The position numbers and the translations under genes were made by a program. From an uncultured Clostridia bacterium (lineage in GTDB: Bacteria; Bacillota; Clostridia; TANB77; CAG-508): DNA of 64,000 bases. Shown here piece after piece: positions 32,023-40,994 of the stretch. How positions within the stretch are numbered: the stretch's first letter is position 1; each line of letters opens with the position of its first letter. Under the pieces are notes generated by a model. That model was not told where the DNA came from and ran no database searches. It was given only the letters and a program-made list of their open reading frames with translations. The stretch covers positions 1 through 64,000 of the forward strand of contig CANRED010000003.1 in the NCBI GenBank assembly GCA_947629555.1, written 5' to 3'.

Positions 32023-34428
32023 ATGAAAGCAAGTATAGAATGGTTAAAAGAATATTCAAATATAAATGTAGATGCAAAACAATTAGGAGATATTTTAACA
32101 ATGACAGGTTCAAAGGTAGAAGCAATAGAGCAAAAAGGAAACGATATCAAAAATGTTGTTGTAGGAAAAATATTAGAAATAAAAAAACATCCAGATGCAG
32201 ATAAATTGGTTGTAACAAAAGTAAATATTGGTGACGAAATTGTTCAAATAGTAACAGGTGCAGATAATATAAAAGAAAATGATATTGTTCCAATAGCAAA
32301 AGATGGTTCAGAGTTACCTGGTGATATAAAAATAAAAAAAGGTAATTTAAGAGGAATAGAATCTTGTGGAATGATGTGCTCAGTAGGGGAACTAGGTTTA
32401 AAACTCGAAGATTTTCCAGGACAAATTGAACACGGAATAATGATACTTCCAAAAGAATATGAGCAATATTTAGGAAAAGATATAGTAGAAGTATTAAATT
32501 TAAAAGAAGATATAATAGAATTTGAAATAACTTCAAATAGACCAGACTGTTTTTCAATAGAAGGACTTGGTAGAGAAACAGCTGTATCATTAGGAGAAAA
32601 ATTTATTAACCCAAGAAAAAATTTAGATGATATGAAAGTGGAAAAAGTTAATGAAATAAATGGATTAAAAGTAGATATAGAAGCACCAGATTTATGTTAT
32701 AGGTATATAGGTAGAGTTGTAGAAAATGTAAAAATAGGTCCATCACCAGATTGGATGCAAAGAAGATTAAGAGCATGTGGTGTAAGAGCAATAAACAATA
32801 TAGTAGATATTACAAACTATGTAATGCTAGAGCTAGGTCAACCAATGCATGCATTTGATATAAATTCAATAGATGGAAAACACATAATTGTAAGAAGAGC
32901 AAAACAAAACGAAGAAATAATTACATTAGATGGAGAAAAAAGAGCATTAAATACAGAAAATCTAGTTATAGCAGATGAGAAAAAGCCAGTTGCAATAGCA
33001 GGTGTAATGGGTGGAGAAAACTCAGAAATAGAGGACACAACAAGTACTGTAGTGTTTGAATCCGCTGTGTTTAATGGAGCAAGTGTAAGATTAACAGCAA
33101 AAAGTGTTGGTTTAAGAACAGAGGCATCAAGTAGATATGAAAAAGGATTATCATCAGAAAATGCATTAAGAGCAATAAACAGAGCGGTAGAGTTAGTAGA
33201 ACAAATTGGTGCAGGAACGGCAGTTCCAAAGTGTATAGATGTATACCCAACGAAGCAAAAAGAAAATGTAATAGAATTTTCACCAGAAAGAATTAATGCA
33301 TTATTAGGAACAAATATATCAGAACAAGAAATGATAAAAATATTAGAAAGCTTAGAAATTAAAGTAGAAGGAAACAAAGTTATTGCACCATATTTTAGAC
33401 CAGATTTAGAACAATTAGCAGATATTGCAGAAGAGGTATTAAGAATATATGGTTATGATAAATTAGAAACAACCTATGTAAATGCAGATACTACTTTGGG
33501 TGTAAAAAACAAAAAACAAAGATTAGAAGATAACTTAAGAAGAACTTTAGTAGCAAAGGGATATTCAGAAGTTTGTACTTATGCATTTATAAATCAAAAA
33601 GATTTAGAAAAATGTAATATATCTCAAAGTAACGAATTATCAAATACAATAAAAATTAAAAACAAATTAAGTGAAGATTACACAATGATGAGAACAACAA
33701 CTTTACCTAGTATGATGCAAACAGTAGCAATAAACTATACAAAGAAAAATAAAAATGTAAATTTATTTGAAATAGCAAGAATATATACAGACAAAGAGAA
33801 AAACATAGAAAAAGGAGAAATACCACAAGAACCAACAATATTAAGTTTAGCAGTATATGGAGATGAAGAAGATTTTTATACTATAAAGGGTGTGGTAGAA
33901 AATATATTAGAAACAGCAAATATAAAAAGATATGAGATAGAAAAAGAAGACCAAGACGAAACAATGCATCCAGGAAGAACAGCAAAAATAATGATAGGAA
34001 AAGATGCTATTGCAACTTTTGGCGAAGTTCATCCAGCAGTATGTGATAATTATGGTGTAAAAACAAAAGTATATTATGCACAAATAGAAGTAGATAAATT
34101 AGTAAAATATTCAAAAGAAGATAAAAAATATACACCAGTACCAAAATATCCAGCAGTAGAAAGAGACATAGCAGTAATAGTAGATGAAGAAATAGAAGTG
34201 GGAAAAATAGAAAAAGTAATAACGAAAAAATGCAAAAAAATACTAGAAGAAGTAAAATTGTTTGATATATATAGAAGCGAAAAATTAGGAGAAAACAAAA
34301 AGAGTATAGCATTTGCATTAACATTTAGAGCACAAGACAAAACTTTAACAGATGAAGAAATAAATGGAGCAATGGATACAATAATAAGCGATTTAAGTAA
34401 AGAACTAAGTGCAGAATTAAGAAAATAG
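32023..34428 (+). CDS. pheT: Phenylalanyl-tRNA synthetase beta subunit
   Basis: 801 aa, tRNA-binding domain and FDX-ACB domain; follows pheS. Confidence 0.97.
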   Translation: MKASIEWLKEYSNINVDAKQLGDILTMTGSKVEAIEQKGNDIKNVVVGKILEIKKHPDADKLVVTKVNIGDEIVQIVTGADNIKENDIVPIAKDGSELPGDIKIKKGNLRGIESCGMMCSVGELGLKLEDFPGQIEHGIMILPKEYEQYLGKDIVEVLNLKEDIIEFEITSNRPDCFSIEGLGRETAVSLGEKFINPRKNLDDMKVEKVNEINGLKVDIEAPDLCYRYIGRVVENVKIGPSPDWMQRRLRACGVRAINNIVDITNYVMLELGQPMHAFDINSIDGKHIIVRRAKQNEEIITLDGEKRALNTENLVIADEKKPVAIAGVMGGENSEIEDTTSTVVFESAVFNGASVRLTAKSVGLRTEASSRYEKGLSSENALRAINRAVELVEQIGAGTAVPKCIDVYPTKQKENVIEFSPERINALLGTNISEQEMIKILESLEIKVEGNKVIAPYFRPDLEQLADIAEEVLRIYGYDKLETTYVNADTTLGVKNKKQRLEDNLRRTLVAKGYSEVCTYAFINQKDLEKCNISQSNELSNTIKIKNKLSEDYTMMRTTTLPSMMQTVAINYTKKNKNVNLFEIARIYTDKEKNIEKGEIPQEPTILSLAVYGDEEDFYTIKGVVENILETANIKRYEIEKEDQDETMHPGRTAKIMIGKDAIATFGEVHPAVCDNYGVKTKVYYAQIEVDKLVKYSKEDKKYTPVPKYPAVERDIAVIVDEEIEVGKIEKVITKKCKKILEEVKLFDIYRSEKLGENKKSIAFALTFRAQDKTLTDEEINGAMDTIISDLSKELSAELRK

Positions 34429-34429
34429 C

Positions 34430-34513
34430 AATTAGGGGACGCGTTAAAAAAACATCAAATTGTTTTTAAAGCGCGTTACTTTTTTTGATGTTTTTTTGAC
34501 GCGTCCCCTAATT
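34430..34513. repeat. GGGGACGCG-type palindromic element
   Basis: aattaggggacgcgt...acgcgtcccctaatt 15-bp perfect arms plus inner aaaaaaacatcaaa/tttgatgttttttt. Confidence 0.85.
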
Positions 34514-34519
34514 ATACAC

Positions 34520-34702
34520 TTAATCATATAAATCATTTTCATATAAATCTTCAATAAACACGTCTTTTGGAGTTGAACTGTCCATAAAACCAACTGTTAC
34601 AGTATTTCCATGAACTGCTTGTATCCATACAGGCTTTTCCTCATAAAATACATCCATAGGTTTGTTGCTTCTTAAAATTTCTGTTAATCGTTGTTCATTC
34701 AT
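34520..34702 (-). CDS. H-type small acid-soluble spore protein-like
   Basis: 60 aa MNEQRLTEILRSNKPMDVFYEEKPVWIQAVHGNTVTVGFMDSSTPKDVFIEDLYE, SspH-like pattern. Confidence 0.75.
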   Translation of the reverse strand: MNEQRLTEILRSNKPMDVFYEEKPVWIQAVHGNTVTVGFMDSSTPKDVFIEDLYENDLYD

Positions 34703-34839
34703 AATTATAATCCTCCGTAATCCTAATAATATATATTTATAATATATCCGAAATTAAAAATAATATGATACATAGTTGTATTTTTTTAAAAGTTTTAATA
34801 TAATGAAATTGTTATAATAAAAAGAAATGAGGTTAAATT

Positions 34840-36480
34840 ATGCAAGTAATTTATAAAAATAATATTATAGATGTAAAAAAAGGAACAAGAGTAATAGATT
34901 TACTAAAAGAAGAAATAAAAAAAACTAATCAAACAGTAATAGCTTGTAGATTTAATAATGAAGTAAAAGCTCTAAATTATCCTATAAATTCAAATGGAGA
35001 AATAGAACTAATAGATGTTGCAAGTAAAGATGGAATGAGAATATATACAAGAGGACTTATATTTATAATAGGAATGGCATTTTCAAAAACATATAAAGAA
35101 GCATTACTTACAGTAAATTATCAACTATCAAATGCAATGTTTTGCGAAGTAGACAATATGGAAGTTACAGAAGAAATGATTGCAAAAGTAAACAAAAAAG
35201 TAAATGAAATAGTAAAAAAGGATTTACCAATAATAAGAAAAAGCATGACAAGAGATGAAGCAATAGAATTTTATAAAAAAGAAAAAACTTTAAAAGGAAA
35301 ACTACAGTTAGATGTAGAAAATGATAAAAATATATTATTATACTATTGCGAAGATTATTATAACTATTTTTATGGGGTAATGCCATTATCAACAGGTTGT
35401 ATAAATATATTTGAAATAAAAAAATATAAAGATGGATTTTTGGTTAGATATCCAAGCAGAGAAAATCCAAAAGTTCTACCTCAGCATGAAGAAAATAAAA
35501 AATTATTAACAACACTTAGAGAGTACGATAATTTACACAAAGTATTAGATATAAATACTGTATATAAATTAAATAAAGTTATAAAGGAAAATAAAATAAA
35601 TGAATATATTTTGCTAGATGAAGCATTACATGAAAAGAAAATTGCAAAAATAGCAGATGAAGTATTAAAAAGAGATAAAGTAAAAATGATACTTATAGCA
35701 GGACCATCATCATCTGGAAAAACTACATTTGCGAAAAGATTAGGTTTGCAATTAAGATTAAATGGACTAAAAGCAGTAACTATATCAGTAGATAACTATT
35801 TTGTAGAAAGAGAAGAAAATCCAAGAGATGAAAATGGAAAACTAGATTTTGAATGTTTAGAAGCAATAGATATTAAATTATTTAATGAACACTTAAAAAA
35901 ATTATTTGCTGGTGAAGAAATAAAAGTTCCTACTTTTAATTTTAAAACAGGGCATAAAGAATACAAAGGCAATACAATGAAATTAGAAAAAGATGAAGTA
36001 CTTGTAATAGAAGGAATACATTGTTTAAATGATGAATTAACAAAAGAAATTCCAAAAGAGCAAAAATATAAAATATACATTAGTGCATTAACAGTATTAA
36101 ACATTGATTATTACAACAGAATATCTACAACAGATACGAGATTAGTTAGAAGAATTGTTAGAGATAATCAGTTTAGAGGATATTCTGCATTGCATACGTT
36201 GCAAATGTGGGATTCTGTAAATAGAGGAGAATATAAAAATATTTTTAAATATCAAGAAGAAGCGGATGTAATGTTTAATTCATCATTAATATATGAACTT
36301 GCAGTGTTAAAAGATTATGCAATTCCATTATTAAAGCAAATAGACAATACAATTCCAGAATTTTCAGAAGCAAAAAGATTATATAAAATGTTAAGATATT
36401 TTGAAACGATTCCTGCAAAATTAGTACCAAATAACTCTTTGTTAAGAGAATTTATAGGAGGAAGTGTATTTGGAGAATAG
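34840..36480 (+). CDS. Nucleoside (uridine) kinase-like protein with N-terminal TGS/ThrRS-like domain
   Basis: AGPSSSGKTTFAKRL P-loop; uridine kinase-like C-terminal half. Confidence 0.88.
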   Translation: MQVIYKNNIIDVKKGTRVIDLLKEEIKKTNQTVIACRFNNEVKALNYPINSNGEIELIDVASKDGMRIYTRGLIFIIGMAFSKTYKEALLTVNYQLSNAMFCEVDNMEVTEEMIAKVNKKVNEIVKKDLPIIRKSMTRDEAIEFYKKEKTLKGKLQLDVENDKNILLYYCEDYYNYFYGVMPLSTGCINIFEIKKYKDGFLVRYPSRENPKVLPQHEENKKLLTTLREYDNLHKVLDINTVYKLNKVIKENKINEYILLDEALHEKKIAKIADEVLKRDKVKMILIAGPSSSGKTTFAKRLGLQLRLNGLKAVTISVDNYFVEREENPRDENGKLDFECLEAIDIKLFNEHLKKLFAGEEIKVPTFNFKTGHKEYKGNTMKLEKDEVLVIEGIHCLNDELTKEIPKEQKYKIYISALTVLNIDYYNRISTTDTRLVRRIVRDNQFRGYSALHTLQMWDSVNRGEYKNIFKYQEEADVMFNSSLIYELAVLKDYAIPLLKQIDNTIPEFSEAKRLYKMLRYFETIPAKLVPNNSLLREFIGGSVFGE

Positions 36481-36784
36481 AATATTTACAAAAATAGATG
36501 AAGAATTTGTATGTGAAAATTGTGGGCAGAAAGTACCTAAACTTGGATATACATGCAGAAATCATTGCCCAAATTGTTTGCATTCTAAACATGTAGATAT
36601 AAATCCAGGAGATAGGCAAGAAAAATGTCATGGATTATTAGAACCTATTGGTGTAGAAATAGATAGCAAGAAGGGATATGTAATAATATTCAAATGTAAA
36701 AAATGTGGACAAGTAAGAAAAAATAAAGCAGCAAAAGATGATAATATGGATTTAATAATAAAATTGTCAGCACATAATATTTAA
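36464..36784 (+). CDS. RNHCP domain protein
   Basis: CENCGQKVPKLGYTCRNHCPNCLHSKHVD..PGDR. Confidence 0.88.
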   Translation: MYLENRIFTKIDEEFVCENCGQKVPKLGYTCRNHCPNCLHSKHVDINPGDRQEKCHGLLEPIGVEIDSKKGYVIIFKCKKCGQVRKNKAAKDDNMDLIIKLSAHNI

Positions 36785-36959
36785 TGTTGAAAGCAATTGG
36801 AAATTATATGTAAAATGCAAAAGTATATTGTGTAATTAAAGAAAAATTGTTATTATTATATTAGTTAATGAAACATTTTATAAAGTAAAAAAGTCTTATT
36901 GATATAAAACGAAATAAGAAAGGAGAATATGATATTATAAATATCATAATAAGATACTA

Positions 36960-37733
36960 ATGAATATAGAAAAATCTTTATATGTGCTTATTGCAATATT
37001 AATAATTGCAATATCTGTATTGATAGGCTGTATAATTTCTAATTTTCAAAATGCTAATAACATTGTTGCGGTTTACGAAGATAATACAGGAGAAACGTTT
37101 AAAAATGAAATTACTTCTGAACAACAAGTAGATGAACAAGAACCTATTGAAGAGCCAATCGATAGTAATCCAACTGAAGAACCAGAAGTAGAATCAATAG
37201 ATTTTGTGCCTACTAAAGATACATATTATATAAAAGTAAACAATCAAATGAATACTGTTACTATATATGCGAAAGATGAACAAGGAAAGTATACAAAGCC
37301 AGTTAAAGCAATGATTTGCTCAACAGGGGAAGCTACACCTCAAGATGTTACATATAAAATTAATGGAAAAAGATGGGATTGGAAGGAGTTATTTGGCAAT
37401 GTTTATGGACAATATACTACACATATAGATAGTAATATATTATTTCATTCAGTACCGTATTTAAAAAATAAAAAGAAAGATACATTAGAGTATTGGGAGT
37501 ATGATAAGTTAGGTACAACAGCATCATTAGGGTGTGTAAGATTAAAAGTAGAAGATGCAAAATGGATATATGATTACTGTATGGCAGGTACAATAGTAGA
37601 ATTTTATTCTGATTCAAATCCAGGACCACTTGGCAAGCCAACAGTAGAACCAATATCTGAGTATGAAGAATATAGAAACTGGGATCCAACAGATCCAGAT
37701 AAAAACAATCCTTGGAGAAATATACAAGTATAA
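36960..37733 (+). CDS. L,D-transpeptidase (YkuD)
   Basis: YYIKVNNQMNTVTIYA...HSVPY...SLGCVRL. Confidence 0.9.
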   Translation: MNIEKSLYVLIAILIIAISVLIGCIISNFQNANNIVAVYEDNTGETFKNEITSEQQVDEQEPIEEPIDSNPTEEPEVESIDFVPTKDTYYIKVNNQMNTVTIYAKDEQGKYTKPVKAMICSTGEATPQDVTYKINGKRWDWKELFGNVYGQYTTHIDSNILFHSVPYLKNKKKDTLEYWEYDKLGTTASLGCVRLKVEDAKWIYDYCMAGTIVEFYSDSNPGPLGKPTVEPISEYEEYRNWDPTDPDKNNPWRNIQV

Positions 37734-37765
37734 GAGGTGCATGGTTGCACCTCTTATACTTGTAT
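37722..37765. terminator. Bidirectional terminator
   Basis: atacaagtataagaggtgca tggt tgcacctcttatacttgtat. Confidence 0.8.
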
Positions 37766-37774
37766 GATAAGAAT

Positions 37775-40188
37775 TTATATTAATCTATTTATATTACCGT
37801 TTGTATAATCTTTTCCTTCTATTCTGTTTCCAGATTTTACTGTGCGTATAACGTTTTTTATTTCGTCAATGTCCTCATCTAAAAAGTCCATTCGAATTGA
37901 ATTTAAATTAAAATCAATAGGCGATATTGATGTTGTTTTACTATTATAAATAGTAGTAATTGTATCAATATCATCAGGTACTATTTTAAATAAAAATCCT
38001 AATCTATCTTTTAAGTAATAAGATTGCTTTTTGCAATATTTACCGCAAGTAGGTAAACAATGATTTGTATGACCAATTAAGCAATAGTTAGAGGTCATAA
38101 GAGGTAATTTTCCATACACAATTAATTCAAAATTCACTTTGTTGTAATTGCTTAACATATCGATAATTGTTGCTTTATCTAATTCTGGAGATATAGTAAC
38201 AGTATCTAATCCTAAACTTTGTAAGAAGGAAGCAGTATATATATTCATAGTATTAAGCGTGTAATTGCCCAGTATTTTTAAATTATATTTATTAACGAAT
38301 TCTAATTGACTAATATGTGAAATTACAAAACCACTAATTTTAAAACAGTTAACAATATTATCTAAATTAGATATATGTTTTAAATAGTTATTTCTAATTA
38401 TAGTAGGAAAATAAATATAAACTTCATACAAACTGCAAAGTTTTTGCAATAAATCCTCATATTGCATATTTATAAAATACTTAAAGGGTACATACAAGCG
38501 ATTTAAATCTAAATTAGAATAATCAGTTTCTAAATTTAAATTGTTAAACAAGCCACAATATAATGGCTTTTTATTTTGCGTTTGCGTAGGGAAAGACGCC
38601 ATCGTAGTTCCGTATCGGAATAGACATTTTTAAATCTGCCCTTTTCTTGTATTGTAATTTAGCAAAATTTTCTAATTGTTCTATAGCATTTCTTCTTAAA
38701 TCATTTAAGCAACTACTAGGAATAAACAAATTGTTATCTAAATCCACATGTATTTTATTAAATTCAAATTGAGTATTACCAGTTTTACAAAGTTGAGATA
38801 TAATTCTATCTTTTGTAATTGGAGCATTTTCTGCTATTACAGGAATCACATTGCTACTTAAAGTTATATTTGCATTTGAATATATTCCAGAATTACAAGT
38901 TACATTAAAGCTGATAGGTTCTCCATTATGAATTGTAATATTTCCTTCAATAAAAATTTTTTTATATTCATTACCTGAAAAAGTTTTTCTAGTATTTATA
39001 AATAATTCTTTATCCACTGTTTTAAAAATTTTGTCTCCAACAGAAATATTACCTTTTAATCTACCAATTTCAACAATGTCTCCGGCATTTGCGGTTTTAA
39101 TATTTGTATTATTCAATAAAAGTTCAGAAACATTATAATTATTATTTTCTTTTTCTATTTGAATGCTATCTCCAATAGAAATAGAGTTTTCTAATTTTAA
39201 TTTTATATATGATTTTTTAGGATTATATGAAAGTATTTCTCCTAAAGGCAAACCAATATGGTTAGGCCTTTTCTTATATATTAAATTGGTGTTGGAATCA
39301 GAACTTAAATGTCCATCTGAAAAGCCACCTCTATTAAAAGCTAACATAAGTTCTTTTTTATCTTCTTCTAAAAGAGTATAAGGTATGTTTTTTAAAGCTA
39401 AATCTAAATATTTACGATATATTTTAGTAAGAATTGCAACATATTCGGGAGACTTTAAACGACCCTCAATTTTTAAGCACTTAATTCCTGCATTAACTAG
39501 TTGAGGTAAATATTGAATTCCACATAAATCTCTAGGACTTAATAAATGCCCTTTATCTATTACTTCTTGTGAAGAATTTAATAATTCATAAGGGAGCCTA
39601 CAAGGCTGAGCACATTTTCCACGATTACCGTGAACGACCACCAACAGCACTTGAAAATAGGCATTGCCCAGAATATGAAATACATAATGCACCATGAATA
39701 AAGCATTCTATTTCTACATTAGAATTCTTACAAATATATTCTATTTCATCTAAAGAAAGTTCACGAGAAAGTACAACTCTTTTAAAGCCTAATTTTTCTA
39801 ATTGCAAAACTCCTTCTAAATTATGTACAGTCATTTGGGTGCTAGCATGTATTGGTAAATCTGGAAAATTTTTAATAAGATAATCTGCAATACCTAAATC
39901 TTGTACAATAATAGCGTCAATTCCAAATTCATAAGCTTTTGTAGCAATATTAATTGCATCATCAAATTCGTTATCTTTTATTAAAGTATTAAGAGTTAAA
40001 TTTGTTTTAACATTACGCAATTTTGCATAATCAATGGCTTTTTCTAAAGTATCTATATCAAAATTAGTTGCACTCTGACGTGCATTAAACAATGAAAAGC
40101 CAAAATATACAGTATCTGCACCATTTTGTACAGCTGCAACTAAACAATTAAAATCTCCTACAGGAACAAGAAGTTCTATATCTTTCAT
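37775..40188 (-). CDS. Peptidase U32 family protein (with C-terminal DUF3656-like region); needs +1 frameshifts at CGG 39630-39628 and 38612-38610
   Basis: MKDIELLVPVGDFNCLVAAVQNGADTVYFG, U32 signature ECFIHGALCISYSGQCLFSSAVGGRS|GNRGKCAQPCRLPYEL; three ORF segments joined by two C skips. Confidence 0.92.
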
Positions 40189-40225
40189 AAAAACCTCCAA
40201 ATTAAACTAACAATTTTGTTTATAC

Positions 40226-40367
40226 AGTAAGTATATATATTATTTTTAAAGCACCGCGTAAGCGATCAACCGGAGCAAAGCGAAGGGCGAATGGAGTAAT
40301 CTTCATATATTGAAATTGGATGAAGATTACGACACCAAGGTGCAAAAAAATAATATATATACTTACT
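40226..40367. repeat. Long-arm hairpin element E2
   Basis: perfect 22-bp arms agtaagtatatatattattttt / aaaaataatatatatacttact; 98-nt interior with gtaatcttcat..atgaagattac. Confidence 0.85.
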
Positions 40368-40457
40368 CTAAATTAAATTTAATAATATATTTATTGTAAC
40401 ACAAATTTCCAAAAATGAATACTATATGTTATACGAAAACAAAAGGAGGGAAAATAT

Positions 40458-40610
40458 ATGCCAGAAGAAAGAAACTGTGGATGCGGATGCAATAATAATG
40501 GAGGATTATTCGGAGGATGTGGAGATAGTGAAATATTATTTTTCATAATAATTTTCTTATTATTATTCACAAACTGTGGATGTGGTTGCGGAAGAGGATG
40601 TGGCAACTAA
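40458..40610 (+). CDS. Cys/Gly-rich small protein with central hydrophobic helix (50 aa)
   Basis: [53 protein letters not shown] aaggaggg; terminator downstream. Confidence 0.8.
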   Translation: MPEERNCGCGCNNNGGLFGGCGDSEILFFIIIFLLLFTNCGCGCGRGCGN

Positions 40611-40624
40611 TATTTATACTTATT

Positions 40625-40669
40625 AAAAAAGCAGAGATTGTAGAAATTAACTACAATCTCTGTTTTTTT
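40625..40669 (+). terminator. Rho-independent terminator
   Basis: agagattgtagaaattaactacaatctctgttttttt. Confidence 0.85.
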
Positions 40670-40720
40670 AACACCATTTTGTTTGTATAATTTGTATAAT
40701 ATATGCCTACATATAAAAAG

Positions 40721-40865
40721 AAATAAAGTTCTATATTTTTTCTTTGCGAACAAATGTGGGGACCGACAAATTGCAGGCTGTAGAAGAAATTACGAAAGTA
40801 AATTTCGGCATACAGCCTGCTATGCAGTTGGGAGTGAACAATAGAAAAAATATAGAACTTTATTT
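40721..40865. repeat. Long-arm hairpin element E3
   Basis: perfect 23-bp arms aaataaagttctatattttttct / agaaaaaatatagaactttattt; 99-nt interior with gcaggctgta..tacagcctgc. Confidence 0.85.
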
Positions 40866-40994
40866 AAAGAAAATATATGTCGGCAACAATTACCAACAAA
40901 AAAAGACAAGTTTCTATTGACTTGTCTTTTTTGATAATATATACTGTTATTATGCAGAATTTTATACTAAAACTAGTAGGGAGATGATTATATT

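Noticed and set aside
37775-40188. U32 region as three separate genes or a pseudogene
   Set aside because: The three ORFs are collinear pieces of one family with no internal RBS evident at the junctions and no other lesions; two identical-type C skips restore one ORF.
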